64,000 nt of DNA from Xanthomonas sp. AM6 (GTDB lineage: Bacteria > Pseudomonadota > Gammaproteobacteria > Xanthomonadales > Xanthomonadaceae), in NCBI RefSeq assembly GCF_025665335.1, contig NZ_CP106869.1:4366501-4430500 (forward strand), in the 5' to 3' direction. Shown in pieces: positions 29,806-39,450 of this stretch. Every line of letters starts with the position of its first letter. Within the stretch, counting starts at the first letter, position 1. The notes beneath the pieces are model-generated. The model saw only the letters and a list, made by a program, of their open reading frames with translations. It made no database searches and was not told the origin of the DNA. Position numbers and translations under genes: made by a program.

Positions 29806-30123
29806 TCAGGACTGGACCAGCTTCAGCCCGATCACCCCGGCCACGATCAGGCCGATGCAGGCCAGCCGCGCCGGCGAGGCGCTGTCGCCGAACAGCGCGA
29901 TGCCCAGCGCGGCCGTGCCCAACGCGCCGATCCCGGTCCAGATCGCATACGCCGTACCCAGCGGGATGTCCTTCAGCGCCTGGGTCAGCAGCCACAGGCT
30001 GATGCCGGCGCCGGCCAGGGTGCCCAGCGTCGGCCAGGGGCGGGTGAAGCCTTCGCTGTACTTGAGGCCGAGCGCGAAACCGATCTCGAACACGCCGGCA
30101 AGCAGCAGGTAGAGCCATGGCAT
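29806..30123 (-). CDS. gdx: guanidinium exporter Gdx (SugE), SMR family
   Basis: 105 residues, four helices. The essential membrane Glu13 is in place (LLAGVFEIGFALGLKYSEGF), and TAYAIWTGIGALGTAALGI is the strongly conserved third helix of the Gdx subgroup. Works as an antiparallel dimer exchanging guanidinium for protons. It lies downstream of speD on the same strand, separated by a guanidine-II-type riboswitch and terminator hairpin, which supports guanidine export rather than multidrug export. Confidence 0.93.
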   Translation of the reverse strand: MPWLYLLLAGVFEIGFALGLKYSEGFTRPWPTLGTLAGAGISLWLLTQALKDIPLGTAYAIWTGIGALGTAALGIALFGDSASPARLACIGLIVAGVIGLKLVQS

Positions 30124-30155
30124 TGTCTTTCTCCGTAGACAAATGAAAACAAAAA

Positions 30156-30230
30156 CGGCCCGATGTCTGCACATCGGGCCGCCGTCGGCAAGGGTCGCAG
30201 CGCAAACGCCGCGGGGCGGGCCGTCCCGCC
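30156..30230 (-). promoter_or_regulatory. guanidine-II (mini-ykkC) riboswitch with expression-platform terminator, upstream of gdx
   Basis: On the minus strand there are two hairpins with ACGG loops: P1 GGCGGG-ACGG-CCCGCC (30230-30215) and P2 GCCG-ACGG-CGGC (30189-30178), with a 25-nt linker. Paired hairpins with ACGR loops define the mini-ykkC class. The 3' strand of P2 (CGGC) is also the first four bases of a terminator stem CGGCCCGATG/CATCGGGCCG (30181-30172 and 30165-30156) followed by TTTTTGTTTT. Guanidine binding that stabilises P2 should weaken the terminator and let gdx be transcribed. The class and ligand are known; the switching mechanism here is inferred from overlap. Confidence 0.82.
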
Positions 30231-30242
30231 GAATGTGACGCG

Positions 30243-31037
30243 CTACTCGGCCAGGTTGCGACCGTGGAACAGTTCCTCGATCTCGCGCTTGAGCAGCGCC
30301 TCGATGCGCATGCGCTCCTTGAACGAGAGGTTCTTGGCCTTTTCCTCGAACAGGTATTGGTCCAGGTCGAAGTCCTTCAGGTGCATCTTGGTGTGGAAGA
30401 TGTTCTCCTGGTAGACATTGACGTCGAACATCTCGTAACGCGCCTTGATGTTCTTGGCCAGGAAGTTCTGGATCGAGTTGATCTTGTGGTCGATGTAGTG
30501 CTTCTTGCCCTTCACGTCGCGGGTGAAGCCGCGGACGCGGTAATCCATGATCACGATGTCCGATTCCAGCCGCTCGATCAGGTAGTTGAGCGCCTTCAGC
30601 GGCGAGATCACCCCGCAGGTGGCGACGTCGATGTCGGCGCGGAAGGTCGCGATGCCGTGCTGCGGATGGGTTTCCGGGTAGGTATGGACGGTGATGTGGC
30701 TCTTGTCCATGTGCGCGACCACCGCGTCGGAGATGATCTCCTTGCCCGCCAGCTTCTTGTCGATCACCGGCTCTTCGGAGATCAGGATGGTCACCGAAGC
30801 GCCCTGCGGATCGTAGTCCTGGCGGGCGATGTTGAGGATGTTGGCGCCGATGATCTCGGCCACGTCGGTGAGGATCTCGGTCAGGCGGTCGGCGTCGTAC
30901 TGCTCGTCGATGTACTCGATGTAGCGCTGGCGCTCCTCTTCGGACACCGCGTAGCAGACGTCGTAGATGTTGAAGCTCAACGCCTTGGTGAGGTTGTTGA
31001 AACCTTGCAGCCTCAGGCGAGGCAACGGCTTGACCAC
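30243..31037 (-). CDS. speD: adenosylmethionine decarboxylase proenzyme SpeD
   Basis: 264 residues, as in E. coli. Supplies decarboxylated SAM for spermidine synthesis. Self-cleavage before Ser113 ([12 protein letters not shown]) makes the pyruvoyl cofactor on the alpha chain. [38 protein letters not shown] and [15 protein letters not shown] match the enterobacterial group throughout. The start is GTG 31037 with AGAGGA upstream, giving [13 protein letters not shown]; the ATG farther up lacks support. Divergent from clp with 147 bp between. Confidence 0.95.
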   Translation of the reverse strand: MVKPLPRLRLQGFNNLTKALSFNIYDVCYAVSEEERQRYIEYIDEQYDADRLTEILTDVAEIIGANILNIARQDYDPQGASVTILISEEPVIDKKLAGKEIISDAVVAHMDKSHITVHTYPETHPQHGIATFRADIDVATCGVISPLKALNYLIERLESDIVIMDYRVRGFTRDVKGKKHYIDHKINSIQNFLAKNIKARYEMFDVNVYQENIFHTKMHLKDFDLDQYLFEEKAKNLSFKERMRIEALLKREIEELFHGRNLAE

Positions 31038-31184
31038 GGCGTGATCCTCTAAAAGATGGATGGGGGAGAAAGGGCAGCAATTATGGGCCAAACGCGCCCA
31101 TAGCGAAACGTGGGGACTGGCGCTGGTTTGCCGCAGGCAACGCGTCCCGTTAAGCTTCGGGACTCACGCAGTAGCGAAGCCGCC

Positions 31185-31874
31185 ATGAGTCCCGGAAACA
31201 CCTCCACTGCAACACCTGTGCGCATCGCTCCAAGTCCCCTGACGTTGGACACGGCCACGATCGACCGTTTCCTGGCGCACAGCCACCGCCGCCGCTATCC
31301 GGCGCGTACCGACGTGTTCAGGCCGGGCGATCCGGCCGGCACCCTGTACTACGTGGTCAGCGGCTCGGTCAGCATCATCGCCGAGGAAGATGACGATCGC
31401 GAACTGGTGCTGGGCTATTTCGGCAGCGGCGAGTTCGTCGGCGAGATGGGGCTGTTCATCGAGTCGGACCAGCGCGAGGTGATCCTGCGCACGCGCACCC
31501 CGTGCGAGCTGGCCGAGATCAGCTACGAGCGGCTGCACCAGCTGTTCCTGGGCTCGCTGTCGGCCGACGCGCCGCGGGTGCTGTACGCGATCGGCGTGCA
31601 GCTGTCCAAGCGCCTGCTCGACACCTCGCGCAAGGCCAGCCGCCTGGCGTTCCTGGACGTCACCGACCGCATCGTGCGCACCCTGCACGACCTGGCGCAG
31701 GAGCCGGAAGCCATGAGCCACCCGCAGGGCATGCAGCTGCGCGTGTCGCGGCAGGAGCTGGCGCGGCTGGTCGGCTGCTCGCGCGAGATGGCCGGCCGGG
31801 TGCTGAAGAAGCTGCAGGTCGACGGCATCCTGCACGCCCGCGGCAAGACCGTGGTGCTGTACGGCGCGCGTTGA
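31185..31874 (+). CDS. clp: CRP-like global regulator Clp
   Basis: 229 residues, almost the same as Xanthomonas campestris Clp (230). Cyclic-nucleotide-binding domain (about 25-140) with FVGEMGLF, then dimer helix and HTH (about 170-220; SRQELARLVGCSREMAGRVL). Glu98 here corresponds to Glu99 of the campestris protein, reported to matter for c-di-GMP binding, so it should be a c-di-GMP-inhibited activator of virulence-type genes. Its presence is strong evidence for Xanthomonas-type DNA. Confidence 0.96.
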   Translation: MSPGNTSTATPVRIAPSPLTLDTATIDRFLAHSHRRRYPARTDVFRPGDPAGTLYYVVSGSVSIIAEEDDDRELVLGYFGSGEFVGEMGLFIESDQREVILRTRTPCELAEISYERLHQLFLGSLSADAPRVLYAIGVQLSKRLLDTSRKASRLAFLDVTDRIVRTLHDLAQEPEAMSHPQGMQLRVSRQELARLVGCSREMAGRVLKKLQVDGILHARGKTVVLYGAR

Positions 31875-31926
31875 GCGCAAGCCGCGCGCCTGCCCGCCGC
31901 GCTAGCGGCGGCCGCGTTCCCTTGCG

Positions 31927-32685
31927 ATGGTCCTGAGCGAGACGTTCTATTGGTTCGTGCTGGTCGGCCTGGCGGCGCAGCTGGTCGACGGGGCGCTGGG
32001 CATGGCCTTCGGCCTGGTGTCCTCTTCCGTCCTGCTGAGCATGGGCCTGCCGCCGGCGGCGGTCAGCGCCAGCGTGCACAGCGCCGAAGTGTTCACCACC
32101 GGCGCCTCGGGCCTGTCGCACCTGGCGCTGGGCAACGTCGACAGGCGGCTGTTCCTGCGCCTGGCGCTGCCGGGCATGGCCGGCGGCATCCTCGGCGCCT
32201 ACGTGCTGACCCAGTTGCCCGGCGACCTCATCCGCCCCTTCGTGCACCTGTACCTGCTGGGCCTGGGCGTGCTGATCCTGCTGCGCGCCGCCGGCCGCGC
32301 GCTGCCGCGGCAGCAGGTGCGGCGGGTGCCGCTGCTCGGCTTCGTCGCCGGCCTGCTCGACGCCAGCGGCGGCGGCGGCTGGGGTCCGGTGGCGACCTCG
32401 ACCCTGCTGGCCCACGGCGGCCAGGCGCGCACCACGATCGGCACGGTCAACGCCGCCGAGTTCCTGGTGACGCTGTCGATCTCGCTGACCTTCCTGCTGG
32501 GCATGGGCGTGCAGCACCTGGAGATCGTGCTCGGCCTGCTGGTCGGCGGCATGCTGGCCGCGCCGCTGGCGGCGGTGCTGGTGAAGCGGGTACGCGAACG
32601 CTGGGTGCTGGTGGCGGTGGGCCTGCTGGTGCTGGGGATCAGCCTGTACCAGATCGGCGGCGCGCTGTACCGCTGGCAGGCCTAG
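31927..32685 (+). CDS. sulfite exporter TauE/SafE family protein
   Basis: 252 residues with eight predicted helices in two related halves. The family-defining patterns appear as LVDGALGMAFGLVSSSVLLS near the start and LLDASGGGGWGPVATSTLLA at about 140-160. Probably an inner-membrane transporter for sulfonate, sulfite or a related anion; the substrate is not predictable. Starts 52 bp after clp and ends in a 4-bp overlap with the convergent HAD gene. Confidence 0.88.
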   Translation: MVLSETFYWFVLVGLAAQLVDGALGMAFGLVSSSVLLSMGLPPAAVSASVHSAEVFTTGASGLSHLALGNVDRRLFLRLALPGMAGGILGAYVLTQLPGDLIRPFVHLYLLGLGVLILLRAAGRALPRQQVRRVPLLGFVAGLLDASGGGGWGPVATSTLLAHGGQARTTIGTVNAAEFLVTLSISLTFLLGMGVQHLEIVLGLLVGGMLAAPLAAVLVKRVRERWVLVAVGLLVLGISLYQIGGALYRWQA

Positions 32686-33419
32686 CGCGGCGCGCCGGGT
32701 CCAGCCGCGGCGTCGCCGCCGCGATCGCGGCAGCCCCAGTTCAGGATCGGCGTGCCGGACGGCAGCTCGCGCTGGAAACGCGCCACCGCCGAGGTCTTGG
32801 GATTGACCACCACCGGCGCGGCGGCGGCCTGCAGCAGCGGCAGGTCGGCGGTGCTGTCGGAATAGGCGATGGCGATGTCGGCGTAGCCCAGCTCGCGCAG
32901 CATGCGCATCTTTTCCTGGTTGTGGCAGTGGCGGGTGGCGGTGACCGCGCCCAGCCGCGGGCCGATCAGGCTGCCGACCACGGGTACGTCCTGGTGCGCG
33001 ACGAAGCCGAGGATGGCGCGCGCCAGTTCCGGCGGCGCGCCGGTGGCGACCACCACCCGGTCGCCGGCGGCGCGGTGCCGGGCGAACACCTCCAGCGCCT
33101 GCGGCAGCAGCCGTTGGCGGATCTGCGCCTCGTGGCGCAGCACGTACTGGTCGATCACCCGGTTGAACTCGCGCGCGCGGTGCAGGCCGAAGCTGGCGAT
33201 CCACACGTAGCCGGAGATGCCGGTGCGCCGGGTCGGCAGCATCGCCACCAGCGGCCCCAGCAGCGGCGTGGCCAGCAGCGCGGCGGCCAGGCGCAGCGGG
33301 TTGCGCCGGATCAGCCAGGCGAACAGATGGCTGCCCGAATCGCCGTCGTACAGCGTGTGGTCGAAATCGAACACCACCAGCGGCGCGTCGGCGCGCGGGG
33401 CGGGATACGGGCCGCTCAT
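32682..33419 (-). CDS. HAD-IB family phosphatase
   Basis: 245 residues. HAD motif I is [19 protein letters not shown] (nucleophile Asp and acid Asp at about 18 and 20), motif [14 protein letters not shown], motif III lysine in HNQEKMRML, and motif [13 protein letters not shown]. The helical cap between motifs I and II and this motif set resemble phosphoserine-phosphatase-type or glycerol-phosphate phosphatases. Its ATG overlaps the trpC stop (ATGA), so it is translated with trpC; a direct role in tryptophan synthesis is not implied. Confidence 0.88.
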   Translation of the reverse strand: MSGPYPAPRADAPLVVFDFDHTLYDGDSGSHLFAWLIRRNPLRLAAALLATPLLGPLVAMLPTRRTGISGYVWIASFGLHRAREFNRVIDQYVLRHEAQIRQRLLPQALEVFARHRAAGDRVVVATGAPPELARAILGFVAHQDVPVVGSLIGPRLGAVTATRHCHNQEKMRMLRELGYADIAIAYSDSTADLPLLQAAAAPVVVNPKTSAVARFQRELPSGTPILNWGCRDRGGDAAAGPGAPR

Positions 33420-34210
33420 GGTTCGAAGAACAACTGGCGCAGCGCCTCGCCGGGCTCCTCGGCGCGCATGAAGGTCTCCCCGACCAGGAACGCGTGCACG
33501 CCCGCCGCGCGCATCGTCGCCACGTCGGCCGGGCCGAGGATGCCGCTCTCGGTGACCAGCAGGCGGTCGCGCGGCACCGCCTCGCGCATCGCCAGCGTGG
33601 TCTGCAGCGATACCTCGAAGGTGCGCAGGTTGCGGTTGTTGATCCCGATCAGCGGCACCGGCACCTGGAGCGCGCGCTCCAGCTCGTCGATGTCGTGGAC
33701 CTCGACCAGCACGTCCATGCCCAGCTCCAGCGCCAGCGCCGACAGCTCGGCCAGCTGCATGTCGTCCAGCGCGGCGACGATCAGCAGGATGCAGTCGGCG
33801 CCGAGCGCGCGCGCCTCGTACACCTGGTACGGATCGACCGTGAAGTCCTTGCGCAGCACCGGCAGCGTGCACGCCTCGCGCGCCTGCTGCAGGTAGGTGT
33901 CGTGGCCCTGGAAGAAGTCCTCGTCGGTCAGCACCGACAGGCAGGCGGCGCCGCCGAATTCGTAGCTGACCGCGATGTCGGCCGGGTGGAAGTCGGGGCG
34001 GATCACGCCCTTGGACGGGCTGGCCTTCTTGACCTCGGCGATCACCGCCGGCGCGCCGTCGGCGATCGCGGACTGCAGCGCGCGGGCGAATCCGCGCACC
34101 GGCGGCGCGGCGTGGGCGCGGGCGACCAGCTCGGCCAGCGGCACGCGCGCGCTGCGCGCGGCGATCTCTTCGGCCTTGCGGGCGAGAATGGTGCGGAGGA
34201 TGTCGCTCAT
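33416..34210 (-). CDS. trpC: indole-3-glycerol phosphate synthase TrpC
   Basis: 264 residues, monofunctional. The barrel shows [18 protein letters not shown] (catalytic Lys), [37 protein letters not shown] and VTESGI, covering all catalytic segments. Converts CdRP to indole-3-glycerol phosphate. trpD is upstream on the same strand but separated by an unrelated acidic-protein gene and about 1.3 kb. Confidence 0.97.
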   Translation of the reverse strand: MSDILRTILARKAEEIAARSARVPLAELVARAHAAPPVRGFARALQSAIADGAPAVIAEVKKASPSKGVIRPDFHPADIAVSYEFGGAACLSVLTDEDFFQGHDTYLQQAREACTLPVLRKDFTVDPYQVYEARALGADCILLIVAALDDMQLAELSALALELGMDVLVEVHDIDELERALQVPVPLIGINNRNLRTFEVSLQTTLAMREAVPRDRLLVTESGILGPADVATMRAAGVHAFLVGETFMRAEEPGEALRQLFFEP

Positions 34211-34364
34211 GCGCTCGGGATCGTGGGGGACGCGGCATTATCGGCCATGTGGGGCTGAACGGGCCGGGATCGGGGATTGGGATTGGGGCTCGGGAACAGC
34301 GTAGGGTCTGGCGCGATCGGCAAGGGCAATGGGATGGACTCGCGCGCGCCTCGCGCCGGTCGGC

Positions 34365-35273
34365 TCAGTCCTTGGCCTCGCGCGCGTCGAATTCGGCCTG
34401 ATCGGACAATTCGAAGTACAGCACCTCGGACCAGTTCGTGAGCCCCAGCGGCCGCTCGGTGGCGCCGGTCCGGGTGCTGTCGCAGTCGTCGTCGAAGCGC
34501 AGGCCGTGGAAGGCGTCGAGCGGCGGCGCGCCCTCCTCGGCCGCCAGGCGACGCAGCAGGCGCGCGGCATCGTGGAGGTCGGCCGGCAAGGCCTCGAAGG
34601 TGGCGCCGACCGCGCGGCATCGCGCGATCTCCTCCTCCACGCAGTTGCGCAGATCCTGTTCTCCGACCGCCGACATCATGTCGAGCTCGATGGTCTCCAG
34701 CAGCAGGAACGCGTCGCGGTTGGCCTCCAGGAAGGCGACAGTTTCGTCCAGCCAGCCCGGCAGCTGTTCGACCGCCGCGGGTGCCTGGACCGGCGCTTCG
34801 ACCGGTGCGGGCGCCGGCAAGAACAGTTGCCTGAGGCGTCCCATCAGGGACACCGGCGGCGCCACGGCCGGCGCGGGCGGCAGCGGCACCGAAGGCGCGG
34901 CCGCGATGACCTTGACGATCTCGGCGAAGCGCTTGACCCGTTCCAGGCCCGGGGCGAACGGGCTGCTGATCGCATGCAGGCGCGCGGGCTGGTCGGCGTC
35001 GGCTTCTTCGCCGGCTTCTTCGTCCCCGTCTTCGTCTTCGTGCCCGTCCACGGCTTCGGCCCCACTCTCGGCTTCGTTTTCGCCCTCATCCTCGTCGTCG
35101 TCCAGGCCTTCGGCCACCAGCGACGCGCACAGCTGGGGATCGGCCGACAGCAGCAGCCGGTACACGAACGGCACGTCGTATGCCCACTCCGAGAGGCTGG
35201 AAATCGTGTCGGGCCGATCGCCATACGAGGCCGGCCGGTTGCTGAGGCTGTAGAGATAGGATCGGTTGGCCAT
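34365..35273 (-). CDS. acidic protein of unknown function
   Basis: 302 residues from the ATG at 35273 (MANRSYLYSLSNRPASYGDR). I believe proteins with this MANRSYLY opening form an uncharacterised family but could not check. Residues about 57-92 are extremely acidic (runs such as DDDEDEGENEAE and DGHEDEDGDEE), followed by a Pro/Ala-rich linker and a C-terminal domain ending NWSEVLYFELSDQAEFD. No signal peptide or membrane helix, so probably cytoplasmic. It sits between trpD and trpC on the same strand, an odd interruption of the pathway genes. Confidence 0.7.
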   Translation of the reverse strand: MANRSYLYSLSNRPASYGDRPDTISSLSEWAYDVPFVYRLLLSADPQLCASLVAEGLDDDEDEGENEAESGAEAVDGHEDEDGDEEAGEEADADQPARLHAISSPFAPGLERVKRFAEIVKVIAAAPSVPLPPAPAVAPPVSLMGRLRQLFLPAPAPVEAPVQAPAAVEQLPGWLDETVAFLEANRDAFLLLETIELDMMSAVGEQDLRNCVEEEIARCRAVGATFEALPADLHDAARLLRRLAAEEGAPPLDAFHGLRFDDDCDSTRTGATERPLGLTNWSEVLYFELSDQAEFDAREAKD

Positions 35274-35531
35274 GCAAACCCTTTGTAGTCGTGCGCCGCC
35301 GACGCGGCGCAGCAGGCAGCTTAGCGCGGCGGCCGACGGGCCGACCGACCGGGACGATCCTGGCATCGTCCCGCAATCAATGAACGGAGGCGTCCGCCCG
35401 GCACCACGACGCGAACGACGCGCCCATGCACGCCGCATGGCCGGTGGCGGCGATTGGATGACAGCGGCGAGGAAACCGGCACTGCGCACCGCGACGCCGG
35501 CGCCCTCAGGCGGGAAGGTTCCGTGCCGCCT

Positions 35532-36572
35532 TCAGTCGCGAACGCCCGCCAGCCGCCGCGTGCACGCCACATACGCCTCCAGCTTGGCGCGCGCGCGGCC
35601 GTCGGCGATCGCCGTGCGCGCCAGCGCGATGCCGGCGCCGATGTCGGCCGCCACGCCGGCCACGTACAGCGCCGCGCCGGCATTGAAGGCGACGATGTCC
35701 AGCGCCGGGCCGGGCACGTTGTCGAGCACGCCACGCAGCATCGCCATCGACTCGGCGGCGTCGGCCACCTTGAGGTTGCGGCTGGCCGACATGGCGATGC
35801 CGAAATCCTCCGGATGCACCTCGTACTCGCGCACCTGGCCGTCGCGCAGCTCGCCGACCATGGTGCCGGCGCCGAGCGAGAGCTCGTCCATGCCGTCGCG
35901 GCCCCACACCACCAGCGCGCGCTCGGCGCCCAGCTCGTGCAGCACGCGCGCCTGGATGCCGACCAGGTCCGGATGGAACACGCCCATCAGGATGTTGGGC
36001 GAGCCGGCCGGGTTGGTCAGCGGGCCGAGGATGTTGAAGATCGTGCGCACGCCCATCTCGCGCCGCACCGGCGCCACCACCTTCATCGCCGGATGGTGCA
36101 CCGGCGCGTACATGAAGCCGATGCCGGTGGCGGCCAGCGCCTGCGCCACCTGCTCGGGCTGCAGTTCGATCGCCGCGCCCAGCGCCTCCAGCGCATCGGC
36201 GCTGCCGGACTTGGAGGAGACGCTGCGGTTGCCGTGCTTGGCCACCTTGGCGCCGGCGGCGGCGGCCACGAACATCGCGCAGGTGGAGATGTTGAAGGTG
36301 TGCGAGCCGTCGCCGCCGGTGCCGACGATGTCGACCATGTGGGTGCGGTCGGCGACCTCGACGGTGCGCGAGAACTCGCGCATCACCGCGGCGGCGCCGG
36401 CGATCTCGCCGATGGTCTCCTTCTTCACCCGCAGCCCGGTGAGGATCGCCGCGGTCATCATCGGCGAGACTTCGCCGCGCATGATCTGCCGCATCAGCCC
36501 GACCATCTCGTCGTGGAAGATCTCGCGGTGCTCGATGGTGCGCTGCAGGGCTTGCTGGGGGGTCAACGTCAT
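35532..36572 (-). CDS. trpD: anthranilate phosphoribosyltransferase TrpD
   Basis: 346 residues. The PRPP-binding loop [17 protein letters not shown] and the anthranilate-site segments [20 protein letters not shown] and [11 protein letters not shown] are intact. Catalyses the second committed step of tryptophan synthesis. The start is ATG 36572 ([20 protein letters not shown]). A small secreted-protein gene lies 17 bp upstream, between it and trpG. Confidence 0.97.
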   Translation of the reverse strand: MTLTPQQALQRTIEHREIFHDEMVGLMRQIMRGEVSPMMTAAILTGLRVKKETIGEIAGAAAVMREFSRTVEVADRTHMVDIVGTGGDGSHTFNISTCAMFVAAAAGAKVAKHGNRSVSSKSGSADALEALGAAIELQPEQVAQALAATGIGFMYAPVHHPAMKVVAPVRREMGVRTIFNILGPLTNPAGSPNILMGVFHPDLVGIQARVLHELGAERALVVWGRDGMDELSLGAGTMVGELRDGQVREYEVHPEDFGIAMSASRNLKVADAAESMAMLRGVLDNVPGPALDIVAFNAGAALYVAGVAADIGAGIALARTAIADGRARAKLEAYVACTRRLAGVRD

Positions 36573-36589
36573 TGCGGTTCCTGGGACGA

Positions 36590-36940
36590 TCAGAGGCTGG
36601 CGTGCTCGAGGATTTCCTGGCCCATCAGCACGCAGTCGCCGTCCCGCATCCGGAAATAGAGCAGGCGCATGCGGTACTCGCCCTTGTAGACGTAGCCCAT
36701 CACTTCCAGGACGTCGAAGCGTTGCTTGGCATTGGCAGGATTGGCGATGGACGGCAGCGGCCGGGCCGGGCCGGGCACCTGCGCACGCTCGTCGCCACCG
36801 ACATGGAAATCCAGCAGGCGCTTGGCTTGCGCCACGGCCTGTTTGGCGCACTGCGTGGTCGAGGGCACCGGGGCGGCGCGGACCGGCGCCACGGCCAGGA
36901 TGGCGCTGGCGGCCAGCAGGAGCGACAGGCATCGGTTCAT
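36590..36940 (-). CDS. small secreted protein of unknown function
   Basis: 116 residues. A signal peptide [22 protein letters not shown] precedes a mature domain of about 93 residues with [20 protein letters not shown] and two cysteines. Its ATG overlaps the trpG stop (ATGA at 36940-36937), so it is co-translated with trpG although it must be exported. Not recognised beyond that. Confidence 0.75.
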   Translation of the reverse strand: MNRCLSLLLAASAILAVAPVRAAPVPSTTQCAKQAVAQAKRLLDFHVGGDERAQVPGPARPLPSIANPANAKQRFDVLEVMGYVYKGEYRMRLLYFRMRDGDCVLMGQEILEHASL

Positions 36941-37521
36941 CGCGGGCGCTCCAGGAAATTGCTCAGCAACGCGTGGCCGTGTTCGGTGAGGATGGATTCG
37001 GGATGGAACTGCACGCCCTCGACCGGGAACTGGCGATGGCGCAGGCCCATGATCTCCTCGACCGTGCCGTCCTCGTGCTCGGTCCAGGCGGTGACTTCCA
37101 GGCATTCCGGCAGCGTGGTCTTCTCCACCACCAGCGAGTGGTAGCGGGTGGCCTCGTAGCGGTCCGGCAGGCCGGCGAACACGCCGCGGCCTGCATGGCG
37201 GATGCGCGAGGTCTTGCCGTGCATGATGGTGCCGGCACGCACCACCTGCCCGCCGTAGGCCTGGCCGATGCTCTGGTGACCCAGGCACACGCCCAGGATC
37301 GGCGTGTGCGCGCCGAGCCGCTCGATCAGCTGCAGCGACACCCCGGCCTCGTTCGGCGTGCACGGGCCGGGCGAGATCACGATGCGTTCCGGCGCCAGGC
37401 GCTCGATCTCGTCCACGCTGAGCGCGTCGTTGCGCACCACCTTGACCTCGGCGCCGAGCGCCTGCAGGTACTGCACGAGGTTGTAGGTGAAGCTGTCGTA
37501 GTTGTCGAGCATCAGCAGCAT
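36937..37521 (-). CDS. trpG: anthranilate synthase component II (glutamine amidotransferase) TrpG
   Basis: 194 residues, typical class I amidotransferase. Catalytic Cys in [15 protein letters not shown] and His/Glu in [13 protein letters not shown], with the opening [16 protein letters not shown] and [12 protein letters not shown]. Supplies ammonia to TrpE, which is encoded 15 kb away at 52.6-54.1 kb. First gene of the local trpG-trpD segment. Confidence 0.97.
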   Translation of the reverse strand: MLLMLDNYDSFTYNLVQYLQALGAEVKVVRNDALSVDEIERLAPERIVISPGPCTPNEAGVSLQLIERLGAHTPILGVCLGHQSIGQAYGGQVVRAGTIMHGKTSRIRHAGRGVFAGLPDRYEATRYHSLVVEKTTLPECLEVTAWTEHEDGTVEEIMGLRHRQFPVEGVQFHPESILTEHGHALLSNFLERPR

Positions 37522-37817
37522 GCGGTGTATCCAGTTGATTAGTAAGGCGCAGAACCCTGGAATCCGGATTCATCCCCGCCTGGATGCCCGCGATTTTAGT
37601 CGATACCCCGCGCCGCCAGTCGGGCGACTGCAGGGAGGCCATAGTGGCATGGGCACGAAAACCCGGCCAAGGCCCGTCCCGGCCGCGGAGGTCCGCCGGT
37701 ATTCGATGTCTGCCGGCGGCGCGCGGACGTGCGCGGCGCGAACGGCATGCGTCCCGCCAAGCGCAAGGCAAGCGGATGCGTGGCGGCTGCATGCCGCCTT
37801 GGGCTGCGGCGGCGCGG

Positions 37818-39428
37818 CTACGGCGCGGCCACCCGTCCGTCGCGCACCGGGACGAACAGCAGGTCCTGGTAGTCGTAGCTGAAATCGGCCAGCGGCGAGA
37901 CCGGCTTCATCGTGATGCGCGCGACCTTGCCGTCGGCGTCCAGCGCGAAGGTGACGTAGGCCGGCTCGAGGGAGCGGTCGTCCCATTCGGTGCGGAAGGT
38001 GTCGTACTGCCAATGGCGCAACGTCCCGGCCATGTTCGGGGTCTGCTTGAAGTCGATGCGCAGCTTGCCCGCGCGCTCGGCGATCTCGATCGGCCCGTAC
38101 CATGCATCGGCATAGCCGCCTGCGTAGCCGGCCGCGGGCAACGAGGGGCGCGACGCCTGGCGCGCGCCCTTGCCGGCGGCCTGCAATGCCGCCAGGCCGC
38201 CCTCCAGCCGCTGCCGGTTCCAGGTGTCGAACGCCGCCACCCAGTCGCGCGGCTGCAGGCCCAGATAGTGGTCGAGCAGTTCGTAGCCCAGGCCGCGCAT
38301 CACGCCGACGTCCTCGGCATTGATCTGCAGCGAAATGCCCAAGTTGCGCTCGGGCACCAGCACGATGAAGGTCAGCACGCCGAACACCGCGCCGCCGTGC
38401 TGCACGACCTTGACGCCGCGATAGTCCTGCACGTTCCAGCCCAGCGCGTAACTGGAGAACTGCGGCGTGATGTCGGCGATCGGCGCCGGATAGGCATTGA
38501 TCGGCACCGGCACCTGCGGGGTCCACATCGCCTGGGCGGACGCCTCGCTGTAGAGGCGCTTGCCGTCGCCGCCCGGCAACGCGCCGAGCGCCAGCTGGAT
38601 CTGCAGCCAGCGGGCCAGATCGTTGGCGCTGGAGGACAGGCCGCCGGCCGGCGCGCCCACCTGGCCCAGCCCTTCGCGCTCGGGCAGCGCCTGCTGCGGG
38701 CCCAGCCCGCGCATGCGCGGATCCAGGCGCGCGTGCGGCTGCGCCCGATTCGGGTTGGCGAAACGGTCGCGTTCGTCGCTGACCGAACTGGTCATGCCCG
38801 CCGGCTTGAACACGCGTTCGCGCATGAAGCTTTCCCAGTCCTGGCCGCTGGCCGCGGCGATCACTTCGCCGGCGACCACGTACAGGATGTTGTCGTAGGC
38901 GTAGGCGCTGCGGAAGCTGGTGGCCGGCTTGAGGTGGCGCAGCGCGCGCACGATGTCGCCGCGGCTGCGCGAACTGCGCGGCACGAACAGCAGGTCGCCC
39001 GCGCCCAGCCCCAGGCCGCTGCGATGGACCAGCAGGTCGCGCACGGTCATCTCGCGCGTCACCCAGGCGTCGTACATGCGGAACTCGGGCAGGTGGTCGA
39101 TGACCTTGTCGTCCCAGCCGAGCTTGCCCTCGTCCACCAGGATCGCCAGCGCCGCGGCGGTGAGGGCCTTGCCGGTGGAGCCGGTGGGGAAGAGGGTGTC
39201 GGCATCGACCGGCTCGCTGCCGCCCAGGCGGCGGACGCCATAGCCCTTGGCATGCACGATCCGGCCCTGCTCGACGATGGCGATCGCCATGCCGGGCACG
39301 TCGTGTTCGGCGAGCACGCGCTCCACGCGCGCGTCGAAGCCCGGCGGCGGCGCGGCGGCGGCGGTGGCGGCCAGGGCAAGGCCGGCCACGACGAACGCGG
39401 CCTGCAGGCATTTCGGAATGGTGGCCAT
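37818..39428 (-). CDS. periplasmic serine hydrolase, class C beta-lactamase/DD-peptidase fold
   Basis: 536 residues. Signal peptide (1-26, ending ATAAAA), then a beta-lactamase-family catalytic domain with SxxK at Ser84-Lys87 (GSTGKALT), the YxN element at Tyr178-Asn180 (AYDNIL) and HGG near the end of the domain (QHGGAVFG). A C-terminal beta-domain of about 130 residues follows (YAGGYADAWYGPIEI). Related enzymes include D-aminopeptidases, esterases and DD-peptidases. As the last gene of an operon with a TonB receptor and DgcN-like enzyme, release of D-amino acids from peptides is the most plausible role; substrate is unproven. Confidence 0.85.
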   Translation of the reverse strand: MATIPKCLQAAFVVAGLALAATAAAAPPPGFDARVERVLAEHDVPGMAIAIVEQGRIVHAKGYGVRRLGGSEPVDADTLFPTGSTGKALTAAALAILVDEGKLGWDDKVIDHLPEFRMYDAWVTREMTVRDLLVHRSGLGLGAGDLLFVPRSSRSRGDIVRALRHLKPATSFRSAYAYDNILYVVAGEVIAAASGQDWESFMRERVFKPAGMTSSVSDERDRFANPNRAQPHARLDPRMRGLGPQQALPEREGLGQVGAPAGGLSSSANDLARWLQIQLALGALPGGDGKRLYSEASAQAMWTPQVPVPINAYPAPIADITPQFSSYALGWNVQDYRGVKVVQHGGAVFGVLTFIVLVPERNLGISLQINAEDVGVMRGLGYELLDHYLGLQPRDWVAAFDTWNRQRLEGGLAALQAAGKGARQASRPSLPAAGYAGGYADAWYGPIEIAERAGKLRIDFKQTPNMAGTLRHWQYDTFRTEWDDRSLEPAYVTFALDADGKVARITMKPVSPLADFSYDYQDLLFVPVRDGRVAAP

Positions 39429-39450
39429 CGTGTGCTCCCGGAAAGGTGCG

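Noticed and set aside
35353-35374. Hairpin GGGACGAT/ATCGTCCC between the acidic-protein gene and trpD
   Set aside because: An 8-bp stem without a T-tract. It is too little to call a terminator, and no riboswitch or attenuator features surround it.
37522-37817. Possible small gene between trpG and the serine hydrolase
   Set aside because: Open frames here are extensions or shadows of the flanking genes and have no ribosome site or family resemblance. The gap probably holds only the trpG promoter and the end of operon B.
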